Counted from the first letter of the stretch, positions 1-8,052 are shown. The stretch is DNA of 64,000 nucleotides from Planctomycetota bacterium (GCA_021413865.1 JAIOPN010000045.1:1-64000); one strand, 5' to 3'. A program made the numbers and translations. Notes: generated from the sequence alone by a model not told the origin.

Positions 1-248
1 GGGCGCACGGGATCAAGCCGGTGATCCCGCAGCGTGACGACCAGCGGGAGAACCACAAAGGCCGGCCGATCGCGTTCGACAAGGAGTCGTACCGGCGGCG
101 GGGCATCATCGAGCAGACCATCGGCTGGCTCAAAGAGTGTCGCCGCATCGGCACACGCTTCGAGAAGCTGGCCATCAACTTCCTGGCGATGATGAAACTG
201 GCGATGATTCAACGCACCCTCAAGATCGTGTTTTCAGACAGAGCATAG
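1..248 (+). mobile_element. IS5-family transposase, C-terminal fragment (cut by window edge)
   Basis: The frame is open from the first complete codon (position 3) to a TAG at 246-248 and encodes the end of a DDE transposase. The stretch RRRGIIEQTIGWLKECRR holds the catalytic glutamate and the basic residues that follow it in IS5-group transposases, and the next residues (RIGTRFEKLAINFLAMMK) are typical of that group. The N-terminal part with the two catalytic aspartates lies outside the window, so it cannot be judged whether the gene is intact upstream. No terminal inverted repeat is visible after the stop: homology to a different transposase begins within about ten bases, so the right end of the element appears to have been lost. 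Confidence 0.8.
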
Positions 249-252
249 CCAT

Positions 253-555
253 GCCTGCGCCATCATGCCGGATCACGCGCACCTCGTCGTCGCGCACCAC
301 CGCCTTGCCGCCGAGCAGATCGCCAACCAGATGAAGGGCGCAGCCTCGCACCGCCTCTCCGAAACGAACAACCACCCTTTTGGTGACGAGCGAGACCGAC
401 GCGGCAAACGCCCATCGGTGTGGGCGTCGGGGCTATGGAAGGTTTTCATCGATCACCCCGAGCATCTGCGAGCGGCGGTGGATTATGTCGAGTCGAACCC
501 GCTGAAGGCGGGGTTGAAAAGACAAAAATGGTCGTTCGTGACACCGATCGGGTAA
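253..555 (+). pseudogene. REP-associated tyrosine transposase (RAYT, Y1_Tnp), N-terminally truncated
   Basis: Y1 transposases of the RAYT group nick single-stranded hairpins with one tyrosine, and they are linked to dispersed palindromic repeats. Here MPDHAHLVV carries the HUH metal-binding pair and VDYVESNPLKAGL the tyrosine-containing motif near the C terminus, so the catalytic core is present. RAYTs usually have about 40-60 residues before the HUH motif. In this frame only a few codons (253 onward, ACAI) precede it before the IS5 transposase stop, so the N-terminal beta strand is missing. An ATG at 265 could start a 96-residue product, but it would probably not fold properly. It is most simply a relic joined to the IS fragment by insertion and deletion. 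Confidence 0.75.
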
Positions 556-574
556 TAATCGCGATCGTGCGCCA

Positions 575-666
575 AAGAAGCCCGCCCCATTCGAGGCGGC
601 GCTAAACGGCAGGCGTGCGTGCCACAGACCCTTGTTTAGCGCCGCCTCGAATGGGGCGGGCTTCTT
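575..666. repeat. Perfect 33-bp inverted repeat beside the RAYT remnant
   Basis: Positions 575-607 and 634-666 are exact reverse complements (33 of 33), separated by 26 bases. The arms contain CCCGCCCCATTCGAGGCGGC. The structure lies between the end of the RAYT remnant and the end of the convergent aminopeptidase gene, whose stop is 22 bp away. It could act as a transcription terminator for both, or be a REP-like substrate of the RAYT. Confidence 0.85.
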
Positions 667-688
667 CTCTTCTTTATCCACCCCGCGC

Positions 689-1843
689 TCACTCATTCCC
701 CGGCCAACCCGGGAACAAAAACTTTCCGTCGCGTGAGATCACCGTGCCGTCCACCGTGATCGTCCCGCCCGTGCGCAGGTCGCAGACCATGTCCCAGTGC
801 AGGCCCGACTCGTTGGTGTTCCCGCTCTCCGGGTAGCCCGCGCCGACGGCCGCGTGGAACGTCCCGCCGATCTTCTCGTCGAACAGCGTGTTCTTGGTGT
901 ATTCCGTGATGTTGTAGTTCGTGCCGATGGCGATCTCGCCCAGGTTCCGCGCCCCGGGGTCCTGGTTGAGCATCTGCAAGAGGAAATCCTGGTTCTTCGA
1001 CGCGGTGGCCTTGGTCACGCGGCCTTTCACGAAGGTGAACTCGATGTCGTGCACCTCGCGCCCATGGTGGACCGCCGGGAAGGAGAACCGCACCACGCCG
1101 TTCACGCCGCCGTCCTCGGCGTTGAGCGTCGGCCCGCAGAAGACCTCGCCGTCGGGGAAGTTCTCGTGGCCCGAGCAGTTGATCCACGTGCCGCCCGAAA
1201 CGTTCACCGTCAGGTCCGTGCCGTTGGCGGCCTGAAAGCGGACGATCTTCTTGCCCACCATGAACTCGCGCAGCCGCTCCTGCTGCTCGTGGATTTTCTT
1301 CCAGACGGCGACGGGGTCGGGCTTGTCGAGGTGGCCGGCGTTGAAGACGAAGTCCTCGTACTGCCGCAGGCTGCGCTCGGCGTCCTGGGCGCTGGCCTCG
1401 GTGGGGTACTGCGTGCCGCACCAATAAAGCTTGCCCGGCTCGCCGTGCGCCTTGGCGGCGCGGTCCATGAAGACCTTGAAGATCGGCTTACGCGCCGACG
1501 ACGCGACGCCCTGCCGCTTGGGGTCGATGCGCGAGAGCGACTTCGTGTTCGTCTCCGCCCACAGGCCGATCGACACGTCGATCGTCTCGATCTCCTTGAG
1601 GGCCAGCGGGCTGACGAACTTCAACTGCTCGTCGCTCGCGTGCTCGAGGAAAAACTCCTGCGCCCCGCTCGGCGAGCACTTGATGAACGGGTGCGCCCCC
1701 GCCAGCACGCAGCGCTCGTAGATCGCCTCCATGAGCGGGATGCCCACGGGGTCGCCGTTGATGCGGACGATCTGCCCGGGCTTCACGCCCACGGAGTATT
1801 CGACCAGGACCTTGGCGAGTTTGTCGAGCCGTGAATCGCGCAT
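689..1843 (-). CDS. M29-family metalloaminopeptidase (AmpS/PepS-like)
   Basis: Cytoplasmic aminopeptidase that removes N-terminal residues from peptides using a two-metal centre. The 384-residue length is close to that usual for the family. The C-terminal metal-ligand set of family M29 can be read in order: a glutamate in the ITEYTKN region, His in GGTFHAAVG, Tyr in GAGYPES, and the paired His and Asp in GLHWDM. The N terminus (LAKVLVEYSVGVKPGQIVRING) is the typical first beta strand and helix, and it fixes the ATG at 1841-1843 as start. No signal peptide. It stands alone: it converges with the RAYT remnant downstream and diverges from an alpha/beta hydrolase upstream, 88 bp away. Confidence 0.88.
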   Translation of the reverse strand: MRDSRLDKLAKVLVEYSVGVKPGQIVRINGDPVGIPLMEAIYERCVLAGAHPFIKCSPSGAQEFFLEHASDEQLKFVSPLALKEIETIDVSIGLWAETNTKSLSRIDPKRQGVASSARKPIFKVFMDRAAKAHGEPGKLYWCGTQYPTEASAQDAERSLRQYEDFVFNAGHLDKPDPVAVWKKIHEQQERLREFMVGKKIVRFQAANGTDLTVNVSGGTWINCSGHENFPDGEVFCGPTLNAEDGGVNGVVRFSFPAVHHGREVHDIEFTFVKGRVTKATASKNQDFLLQMLNQDPGARNLGEIAIGTNYNITEYTKNTLFDEKIGGTFHAAVGAGYPESGNTNESGLHWDMVCDLRTGGTITVDGTVISRDGKFLFPGWPGNE

Positions 1844-1931
1844 CGTCGTGGGTTCCTATTGCAGCGCCGGATATTGCGTGTCGCCCGAGCGCTGCCGTAT
1901 GGTACGGCCCGACACAGGAGTCACAACCCGC

Positions 1932-2753
1932 ATGACACCCGCAACCCCCGCCAACCCCAACGCCCCCGACCGCGAGGTCATCTACGGCCGCGCGGGCGAC
2001 ATCGATCTCCGCCTCGACCTCTACCTGCCGGCCATGCCCGTCGCGCGCCCCGCGCCCTGCGTCGTCTTCGTCCACGGCGGCGGTTGGAACAAGGGCGCCC
2101 GGACCGCCTTCCACTGGCACGCGCGCCAGATGGCGAACCTCGGCTTCGTCGCCGCCTCCGTCGGCTACCGCCTCTCGGGCACGGCGAAATACCCGGCCGC
2201 ACTGGACGACTGCCAGCGCGCCGTCCGCTGGCTCCGCAAACACGCGGAAGAGTTCGGTATCGACACGGCGCGCTTCGGCGCGATGGGCTCCTCGGCGGGC
2301 GGGCACCTCGTGGCGTGCCTCGGCGTGCGCGAGACGCGCGATGATTCCGACGCGGAGCTGCGCGGCCTGTCGAGCAAGGTGCAGTGCGTGGTGGACGTGC
2401 ACGGCGTGCACGACATCCCGCTGCTCTCCGGCTCGCACCTGGAAAAAGAATGCCTCATCGAGTTTCTCGGCGGGCCGCTCGCCGAGTGCCGCACCGCGTG
2501 GGAGGACGCCTCGCCGATCCGTTTCGTCGATACAGACTCGGCCCCAACGATGATCATCCACGACCCGGGCGACAGCGTGGTGCCCTACGACGACTCGGCG
2601 AAGTTCGCGGCGGCGTTGATCGCGGCGCACCGGCCGGTGGAGTTCATGCCGGCCCCGGGCGCGGGGCACGGGTTCGTGTATGGCCCGCAGGGGGAGTGGA
2701 CGAAGAAAGTCTGGCCGGTAGCGCTGGTCTGGCTGAGGCGGTTTTTGCTGTGA
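1932..2753 (+). CDS. alpha/beta hydrolase (esterase/lipase of the HGGG type)
   Basis: Serine hydrolase of 273 residues resembling the carboxylesterase/BD-FAE group. VFVHGGGW forms the oxyanion hole, GSSAGGH holds the nucleophile serine, the aspartate is probably in HDPGDSVVPYDD, and the histidine is in GAGHGF near the C terminus. The frame is open further upstream (to 1731), but the ATG at 1932 is preferred because AGGAG (1916-1920) precedes it and the extra residues lie inside the divergent aminopeptidase gene. No signal peptide is obvious, so a cytoplasmic location is likely. The substrate cannot be read from the sequence; short acyl esters or acetylated sugars are usual for this group. Confidence 0.85.
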   Translation: MTPATPANPNAPDREVIYGRAGDIDLRLDLYLPAMPVARPAPCVVFVHGGGWNKGARTAFHWHARQMANLGFVAASVGYRLSGTAKYPAALDDCQRAVRWLRKHAEEFGIDTARFGAMGSSAGGHLVACLGVRETRDDSDAELRGLSSKVQCVVDVHGVHDIPLLSGSHLEKECLIEFLGGPLAECRTAWEDASPIRFVDTDSAPTMIIHDPGDSVVPYDDSAKFAAALIAAHRPVEFMPAPGAGHGFVYGPQGEWTKKVWPVALVWLRRFLL

Positions 2754-2760
2754 GCCGCGG

Positions 2761-2791
2761 AAAGCCCGGGGCATGGCCATGCCTGGGCTTT
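2761..2791. repeat. Palindrome family A, copy 1
   Basis: Self-complementary 31-base element with central GCATGGCCATGC flanked by AAAGCCC and GGGCTTT, with one imperfect base in the left arm. It begins a few bases after the hydrolase stop. The same element recurs at 6091, 6898 and 8091, each time just after a gene end, so a terminator role is likely. Confidence 0.85.
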
Positions 2792-2902
2792 GGTGTGTGT
2801 GTGTTTTGAGACACGAGAATCGCAAAATCCTCCTTGTTCGGCGGGATCGGCGCGGGTAGGGTTGGGTGGTAGGAGTTTCGCGGGCCCAACAGGTACGGCG
2901 GG

Positions 2903-3940
2903 ATGGATCACAAACCCGACGCCGAGCCGAAGGTCTCGCCCGGCGCGATGTCGTCCCCGATCGTGCCGGGTCAAGGGCTGTCGTCTCAACGGGACACCTC
3001 GACAACACCCCTCCACGAATCCCCCTTCGGCGCCGCGCTCGAGCCCGTGCTGAGGCAGGTGTGCGAGGATCGGCTCTCCGCGATCAACTGGTTCCGCACC
3101 GACTGGCAGCGCGGCGGCGCGCTGACGGGTTACGCCACGTGGCACGACCCGGCCGGCCCGCCGGTGCCGGTCGTCGCCAAACTCCCCGTTCCGCCGTGCG
3201 AGCGGCAGTGGCTCACGCGGCTGCAGCGGCACGAAGACATCACCCCGCGCGTCTATGCCGAGGGCGAGGCGCTGGGCGGGTACGACATGGCGTGGGTCGT
3301 CATGGAGCGTCTGCCGCACGGCCCGCTGGGCCACGCGTGGAACGGCGCGGAGTTCGACCTCATCGTGCAGGCGATCGGCCGCTTCTACCTGGCGGCAAGC
3401 CACGTCCCGCTCGAGGGCGAGCCGGTGCACAAGGACTACGAGAAGATTTTCAAGGCGGCGAGGGAGAACATCCGCCAGCGCGACGTCACCAACGGGCAGC
3501 GCTGGACGCAGGCGCTCAAGGCGGCCCACCGCAAATTGTCCGACTGGCTGCGCGTGTGGAATCGCAGGCCGATCGACGGGTGGTGCCACGGCGACCTGCA
3601 CCCCGCCAACGCCATGACCCGCGCCGCACCCCCGCACGGCCCGTCGCTCCTGCTGGACTTCGCCCAGACGCACGTCGGCCACTGGGTCGAGGACGCGGTC
3701 TATCTCGAGCACGTCTTCTGGGCGCGGCGACAGCGACTCGGTGGACGCAAGCTCTGCTCGCTGATCGCCCACGAGCGCAAGCGATTGGGGCTGAGCGTCG
3801 ATCCCGACTGGCCACGCTACGCGGGGATCAAGCGGGCGCTGCTGGCGATGAGCGTGCCGGCGAACCTGACGCTCGACGGCGATCCGCTCCACGTGCAGGC
3901 CGCGCTGGAGGTGCTCGAAACCGAGGTCGCCCACGCGTGA
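2903..3940 (+). CDS. APH/choline-kinase-type phosphotransferase
   Basis: Protein-kinase-like small-molecule kinase of 345 residues. WCHGDLHPANAM is the Brenner motif (catalytic Asp and metal-binding Asn), and LLLDFAQTHVGHW supplies the second metal-binding Asp of the aminoglycoside phosphotransferase fold. The N-lobe contains VVAKLPVPP, where the lysine probably binds ATP. About 45 poorly conserved residues precede the kinase fold. The ATG at 2903 is taken as start, but a later one at MSSPIV (residue 16) is possible. It is transcribed in the same direction as the two genes downstream. Homologues phosphorylate many small molecules, so resistance is not implied. Substrate unknown. Confidence 0.78.
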   Translation: MDHKPDAEPKVSPGAMSSPIVPGQGLSSQRDTSTTPLHESPFGAALEPVLRQVCEDRLSAINWFRTDWQRGGALTGYATWHDPAGPPVPVVAKLPVPPCERQWLTRLQRHEDITPRVYAEGEALGGYDMAWVVMERLPHGPLGHAWNGAEFDLIVQAIGRFYLAASHVPLEGEPVHKDYEKIFKAARENIRQRDVTNGQRWTQALKAAHRKLSDWLRVWNRRPIDGWCHGDLHPANAMTRAAPPHGPSLLLDFAQTHVGHWVEDAVYLEHVFWARRQRLGGRKLCSLIAHERKRLGLSVDPDWPRYAGIKRALLAMSVPANLTLDGDPLHVQAALEVLETEVAHA

Positions 3941-3987
3941 TTTCCTGATGGTCGCTTGCGGCCCGAACCCGTCTCTTCATCCCCGCG

Positions 3988-3993
3988 TACCAT
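3988..3993 (+). promoter_or_regulatory. -10-like box just upstream of the 4002 start
   Basis: TACCAT ends 8 bases before the ATG at 4002, and no Shine-Dalgarno sequence lies between. This spacing would place the transcript start at or next to the start codon. No convincing -35 box. Confidence 0.3.
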
Positions 3994-4001
3994 TGCCTGT
4001 C

Positions 4002-4904
4002 ATGTCCCACGCCCCCGCCATCACCCTCGACACCCCGCGCCTCGGCGACCGCGCCGGCCGCGCGATCCTGGGGCTCTTCCTCCACGCGCCACGATACTCG
4101 TTCCACAAGCCGTTCCAGCCCTCGCTCATCCGGCGCGCCCGCGCGATGGGCGCGGAGTATTTCACCGTCGTAACGCCCGACGGCCACCGCATCGACGCCC
4201 TGCACCTGCCCCCCGCCGCCGGCGCACCCGCTCGGCTGCCCGTGGTCTTCTCGCACGGCTACATGGAGGTCAAGGAGTGCCGCCTGGGCGCGGCCACGCG
4301 GCTGCGGCAGCGCGGGCACGGCGTGATCCTCTACGACCTGCGCGGGCATGGCCGATCCGCCAGGCGGCACATCACCTTCGGGGCGCGCGAGCGGCACGAC
4401 CTGGCCGCCCTGCTCGACCACGCGCAGGCGCGGGGCCTGATCGCCGATCGCGTCATCAGCATGGGGCTGAGCCTCGGCGGCGCGACCGCGCTGTTGCACG
4501 CGGCGGCGGACAAACGCGTGGCGGGCGTGGTGGCGTATGCGCCGTTCGCCGATTCGGGTCTGGCCGTGAACAACTACCGCCGCAAATACGCCCCCGTCTT
4601 CGGCCGTGCTTTCATCGAGCGGAGCTTTGGCCTCGCGGCGCGCAGGGCGGGGTTCGAGGTGAGCGAGACCTCGGCGATGGAAAGCGCACGACTCATCGAT
4701 GCGCCGGTGCTCCTGATCGTCGGCATGCGCGACACGAACCTGCCGGCCGACCATCACACCAAACCGATCCTCCGCGCCTCACCGGCCGGCCGATGCACGC
4801 TCCTGGAGGTGCCGGGCGCGACGCACTTCAACCTGATGTCGCGGCGCTGGCCCGGCGTCGATGAGAAGGTCGCCGCCTTCTGCGACCGGGTCGAATCGCG
4901 CTGA
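4002..4904 (+). CDS. alpha/beta hydrolase (serine aminopeptidase/lysophospholipase-like)
   Basis: A 300-residue hydrolase with the classical fold: VFSHGYME (oxyanion strand), LYDLRGHGRS, nucleophile elbow GLSLGG, a probable acidic residue in VGMRDTNLP and the histidine in GATHFNL. The N-terminal RAILGLFLHAPRYSFHKPF is moderately hydrophobic but is not a clear signal sequence. The frame is open from 3948, but the first 18 codons have no start context. The ATG at 4002 has no ribosome site and a -10-like TACCAT only 8 nt upstream, suggesting a leaderless message. It follows the APH kinase by 61 bp and precedes a VOC gene by 21 bp. Substrate unknown. Confidence 0.8.
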   Translation: MSHAPAITLDTPRLGDRAGRAILGLFLHAPRYSFHKPFQPSLIRRARAMGAEYFTVVTPDGHRIDALHLPPAAGAPARLPVVFSHGYMEVKECRLGAATRLRQRGHGVILYDLRGHGRSARRHITFGARERHDLAALLDHAQARGLIADRVISMGLSLGGATALLHAAADKRVAGVVAYAPFADSGLAVNNYRRKYAPVFGRAFIERSFGLAARRAGFEVSETSAMESARLIDAPVLLIVGMRDTNLPADHHTKPILRASPAGRCTLLEVPGATHFNLMSRRWPGVDEKVAAFCDRVESR

Positions 4905-4925
4905 ACGGTGCGTTATCCTTTCGGC

Positions 4926-5384
4926 ATGCTCGACTCGATCGACCACGTGAACATCGTCGTGCGCGACATGGAGGTCATGGTGCGCTTCTACACCGGAGCG
5001 CTGGGGATGCGCGTGAGCAAGCGCGTCACCATTTCCGGCGAGTGGATCGACATGGTCGTCGGATTGAAGGGCGTCGAGGCGGAGGTGGTGTACATCGAGA
5101 TGCAACAGGGCCCGCGCATCGAGTTGATCCGCTACCTCAGCCCGCCGGGCGCGCGGCCGGACGGGCTGGACCAACCCAACACGCACGGCCTGCGCCACAT
5201 CGCCTTCCGCGTCACCGACCTCGACCCGGCGGTGCACTTGCTCGCACAGCACGGCATCGCCACCCTAGCGCCGACGCAGACCGTCCCCGACAAGCAGGTC
5301 ACCTACACCGGCGGCGTGCGCAAACGCCTCGCCTACTTCCGCGACCCGGAGGGGAATATCCTGGAGCTGTGCGAGTACCGGTGA
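4926..5384 (+). CDS. VOC (glyoxalase/bleomycin-resistance) superfamily protein
   Basis: 152 residues with the two beta-alpha-beta-beta-beta modules of the vicinal-oxygen-chelate fold. Module 1 starts at DSIDHVNIVVRDME with the first metal-ligand His, and module 2 at HGLRHIAFRVTDLD, ending in YFRDPEGNILELCEY with the glutamate ligand. The overall pattern (FYTGALGMRV, then PRIELIRY) resembles methylmalonyl-CoA epimerase or lactoylglutathione-lyase-like members, but the reaction cannot be assigned. The ATG at 4926 is chosen over an in-frame GTG at 4908 because alignment starts at MLDSIDHV. A TATCCT box at 4914-4919 lies 6 nt before it, another candidate leaderless start. Confidence 0.82.
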   Translation: MLDSIDHVNIVVRDMEVMVRFYTGALGMRVSKRVTISGEWIDMVVGLKGVEAEVVYIEMQQGPRIELIRYLSPPGARPDGLDQPNTHGLRHIAFRVTDLDPAVHLLAQHGIATLAPTQTVPDKQVTYTGGVRKRLAYFRDPEGNILELCEYR

Positions 5385-5393
5385 ATATCTCCG

Positions 5394-5510
5394 CCCCATA
5401 GCCCCCGGCTCCGCCGGGGGGGGGGCCGCGAACGATCACCAGCGACTGCAAATGCACCGTGAGTACGCTGATCCAACGAAGAACCCCCCGGCCGAGCCGG
5501 GGGCTATGGG
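5394..5510. repeat. Inverted repeat, TAGCCCCCGGC type
   Basis: Arms 5394-5420 and 5485-5510 are near-perfect reverse complements containing TAGCCCCCGGCTC. They flank about 64 bases of unrelated sequence holding a run of ten G. It lies between the VOC gene and the promoter of the FKBP gene. No ORF inside. Confidence 0.75.
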
Positions 5511-5518
5511 AGGGGTGT

Positions 5519-5547
5519 TTGGCCCGCGGCCGCATCGGACATACACT
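5519..5547 (+). promoter_or_regulatory. Candidate sigma70-type promoter of the FKBP gene
   Basis: TTGGCC (5519-5524), 17-base spacer, TACACT (5542-5547). It lies 34 bases before the ATG at 5582. Confidence 0.45.
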
Positions 5548-5581
5548 TCCGCACCCACTTTTTTGACCTGAAAGGCCCCAC

Positions 5582-6064
5582 ATGCAGATCGCCAAGAACG
5601 CCGTGGTCGAGATCGATTACACGCTCACCGGCCCGGACGGCAAGGTGATCGACAGCTCCAAGGGCAAGCCGCCGATGCCCTACATGCACGGCACGGGGAA
5701 CCTGATCCCCGGGCTCGAGGCGGCGCTGGAGGGCAAGAAGGCCGGCGACAAGGTCAACGTCACCATCCAGCCCGGGGAGGCATACGGCCACAAGGACGCC
5801 TCGCTCGTGCAGGTCGTCCCGCGTACGTCGTTCCAGGGCGTCAAGACCATCGAGGTCGGCATGCAGTTCCGCGCCTCCAACGGTGGGCAGACCCGCATCG
5901 TCCGCGTCATCGGCTTCGAAGGCGACGACATCAAACTCGACGCCAACCACCCGCTGGCGGGCGTGACGCTTACCTTCGACGTCAACATCGTCTCCATCCG
6001 CGAGGCGACGGCGGAAGAGCTCTCGCACGGCCACGTGCATGGTCCGGGCGGGCACCACCACTGA
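5582..6064 (+). CDS. slyD: FKBP-type peptidyl-prolyl isomerase, SlyD-like
   Basis: A 160-residue cis-trans prolyl isomerase/chaperone. The FKBP half-domain begins at VEIDYTLTGPDGKVIDSS, is interrupted after VTIQPGEAYGHKD by the SlyD insert-in-flap domain (residues about 72-120, VQVVPRTSFQGV to HPLAGVTL), and closes with LTFDVNIVSI. The histidine-rich tail HGHVHGPGGHHH is a short version of the nickel/zinc-binding SlyD tail. No signal peptide, so cytoplasmic. It is monocistronic: a promoter-like pair lies just upstream and palindrome family A follows the stop. Confidence 0.9.
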   Translation: MQIAKNAVVEIDYTLTGPDGKVIDSSKGKPPMPYMHGTGNLIPGLEAALEGKKAGDKVNVTIQPGEAYGHKDASLVQVVPRTSFQGVKTIEVGMQFRASNGGQTRIVRVIGFEGDDIKLDANHPLAGVTLTFDVNIVSIREATAEELSHGHVHGPGGHHH

Positions 6065-6090
6065 GTGGGCGGGGAAAAAGAGAAGTAAAG

Positions 6091-6120
6091 AAAGCCCAGG
6101 CATGGCCATGCCTGGGCTTT
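6091..6120. repeat. Palindrome family A, copy 2 (perfect)
   Basis: Exact 30-base palindrome with core CCAGGCATGGCCATGCCTGG flanked by AAAG and CTTT. It lies 27 bp after the FKBP stop. A-rich sequence before and T-rich sequence after allow it to work as a terminator in both directions. Confidence 0.9.
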
Positions 6121-6194
6121 TACTTTTCATCCAACGTCACGCCGGCGCGTTAAGATGATCCGCAGTCATTTCCGCGCCTCGACGGAGTTGCGGC

Positions 6195-6866
6195 ATGTCA
6201 GACCTCGTGGGTTTCTCGATCCCCTGTACAAAATGCGGTTACGACCTGCGCGGCACCGCCTCGGGCGGGGCGTGCCCAGAGTGCGGGTCAAGGACGCCGC
6301 TCGATCAGTCCATGCTGCGCGTCCATGGAAAGTTCCTCATCGTCCGCGGCGACGCTGTCCTGCCTCATCGCTGCGTCAAAACCAACGAGCCAGTTGAGAA
6401 CGGGGTTCTACGACAGGAGTTGAAACGCGTGCATCCAGTGTGCTATTGGATGCCCGTGCCCCCAATCCTCCTGTTCTGGCTGGGGTTCATCGACGGTGCG
6501 TGGCCCGTCGTTTTGTGTGGGCTGTACGAAATCATCTGGGCGATCGCCTGCTATGTAAGCTGCAAGCGGTGCTGGATCATGTATTTCGTCAGCCCCCGGG
6601 AGGAAAAACGCAGGCTCAGGAACATACGCATCGTCGCGTCCGTCGCGCTGGTGGGCGTGACCCTGTTCCTAGTTCATCTGGACATCGAAGGGTTCCTGCT
6701 GCCCTACCTGCTAGGGTTCGGGGCGGCGGCGGGCACCATGATCTGGCTCTGGCCGACACGGGATTCTTTCTGTCTCTCGCTTGCTAAGACCAAGCATGGT
6801 GAGAACTGGATCAAGGGTTGCGGCCCGGCGTTTCTCGCGTCGATCGAGGAAGCACGGCCGTGGTGA
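6195..6866 (+). CDS. Zinc-ribbon membrane protein of unknown function
   Basis: 223 residues. The N-terminal rubredoxin-like knuckle pair CTKCGYDLRG and CPECGSR (residues about 11-32) should bind one zinc. A short soluble stretch follows, then two hydrophobic segments (about 83-120, rich in P, W, L and I), a CKRC pair at the membrane edge, and two more hydrophobic segments (about 145-190, VASVALVGVTLFLVHL and LLPYLLGFGAAAGTMIWLW). The CGYDLRG ribbon on membrane proteins is, from memory, common in Phycisphaerae, but its role is unknown. Codon use looks less GC-biased than the neighbours (GTTCTACGACAGGAG and similar), which may reflect recent arrival. Start ATG at 6195; a TAAGAT box lies at 6151. 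Confidence 0.65.
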   Translation: MSDLVGFSIPCTKCGYDLRGTASGGACPECGSRTPLDQSMLRVHGKFLIVRGDAVLPHRCVKTNEPVENGVLRQELKRVHPVCYWMPVPPILLFWLGFIDGAWPVVLCGLYEIIWAIACYVSCKRCWIMYFVSPREEKRRLRNIRIVASVALVGVTLFLVHLDIEGFLLPYLLGFGAAAGTMIWLWPTRDSFCLSLAKTKHGENWIKGCGPAFLASIEEARPW

Positions 6867-6897
6867 GTATTGGCGATGAGCGCGGCGCGTAAAGGGG

Positions 6898-6930
6898 AAA
6901 AAGCCCATGCACCGCCATGCCTGGGCTTTT
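6898..6930. repeat. Palindrome family A, copy 3 (degenerate left arm)
   Basis: The right arm CCATGCCTGGGCTTTT matches the family. The left arm AAAAAGCCCATGCACCG has several changes, so the stem is interrupted. It lies 31 bp after the zinc-ribbon gene. Confidence 0.75.
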
Positions 6931-6972
6931 GCTTTGTATCCTGCACATCCCACTACGACATCGGAGACGCAC

Positions 6973-8052
6973 ATGGCCGACGCACCACGCGACAGGGTTG
7001 TTTTCATCAGCGCCTTCGCCAAGGGCGACGACGGGGCGATCCATGCGTTCCTCCTCGATGGCAGGAGCGGCACGCTCAAGCCGCTGGCGAAAACCGGGGG
7101 CGTGGAGGAGCCGTTCTTCCTGGCGCTGTCGCGTGACCGGCGGTTTTTGTATTCCATCCACCGCTTCGCCGAGGGGCACGTCGCCGCCTTCGCGATCGAG
7201 CCGGGTGATCAGGGCGCGCTGCGGCTGATCAACCGCCAGCCGTCGCGATCGCAGTCGGCCTGCTACCTCGACATCGACGCGACGGGCAAGACCGTGCTCA
7301 CCGCGAGCTACGGCGGCGGGAGCGTGACGGCGCTGCCGGTGAACGCCGACGGCTCGCTGGGGGAGCCGACCTCGCACATCCAGCACGTCGGGTTCTCCAA
7401 CGTGGACAAGGGCCGGCAGGAGGCGCCGCACGCGCACTGCATCGTCATCAGCCCGGACAACAGGTTCGCCTACGCCGCCGACCTGGGGCTGGACCAGATC
7501 ATCAACTACAAACTCGACGCGGCGCGGTCGACGCTGACGCCCAACCGCCAGCCGTTCGTGCGCACGCTCGCCGGAGCGGGGCCGAGGCACTTCACGTTCC
7601 ATCCGACCAAACCGTTCGCGTATGCGATCAATGAGTTGCACAACTCGGTGACGATGTTCGATTACGACCCAGAGACGGGCACGCTGATCGAACAGCAGAC
7701 GATCACCACGCTGCCGGCGGACTTCAAAACAGGATCGGAGAAGGCGAGCTACACGGCGGACGTGAAGATCACGCCCGACGGCCGGTTCCTCTACGGCACC
7801 AACCGCGGGCACGAGAGCATCGCCGGGTTCGCAATCGGGGCGGACGACCGGCTCTCGTCGATGGGGATCACGCCCAGCGGCTCCCCCTGGCCGCAGAACC
7901 TGGCGATCACGCCCGACGGGGCGTGGATGATCTGCGCGAACATGATGAGCGACCGCGTGACGGTCTTCACGATCGATCGGACAACGGGCGCGATCACGCT
8001 GACGGGCGAGCCGGTGGCGATGCCCAAGCCGTCGTGCGTGATGGTGGTGTGA
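6973..8052 (+). CDS. Lactonase family (6-phosphogluconolactonase-like) beta-propeller
   Basis: 359 residues forming a seven-bladed propeller of the YbhE/Pgl type. Repeating blades can be seen (SRDRRFLYSIHRF, SPDNRFAYAADLG, HPTKPFAYAINEL, TPDGRFLYGTNRG, TPDGAWMICANM). The GPRHFTFHPT segment is the best-conserved family signature. It would hydrolyse 6-phosphogluconolactone in the oxidative pentose phosphate pathway, but many family members are of unknown specificity. The ATG at 6973 has GGAG 6 nt upstream and is preferred to the open frame from 6907. No signal peptide. It ends 38 bp before a family A palindrome shared with the convergent atpD. Confidence 0.82.
   Translation: MADAPRDRVVFISAFAKGDDGAIHAFLLDGRSGTLKPLAKTGGVEEPFFLALSRDRRFLYSIHRFAEGHVAAFAIEPGDQGALRLINRQPSRSQSACYLDIDATGKTVLTASYGGGSVTALPVNADGSLGEPTSHIQHVGFSNVDKGRQEAPHAHCIVISPDNRFAYAADLGLDQIINYKLDAARSTLTPNRQPFVRTLAGAGPRHFTFHPTKPFAYAINELHNSVTMFDYDPETGTLIEQQTITTLPADFKTGSEKASYTADVKITPDGRFLYGTNRGHESIAGFAIGADDRLSSMGITPSGSPWPQNLAITPDGAWMICANMMSDRVTVFTIDRTTGAITLTGEPVAMPKPSCVMVV

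Noticed and set aside
797-1834. 345-codon plus-strand frame opposite the aminopeptidase
   Set aside because: Mirror frame of a conserved enzyme with no recognisable motif or ribosome site.
1488-3008. 506-codon minus-strand frame spanning the aminopeptidase start and an alpha/beta hydrolase
   Set aside because: It crosses two genes on both strands. R/A/P-rich composition is typical of GC-rich shadow frames.
2903-3940. APH-type kinase as an antibiotic-resistance gene
   Set aside because: The kinase motifs are general to the APH/choline kinase fold. It is not in a mobile or resistance context and has no drug-specific features that can be recognised.
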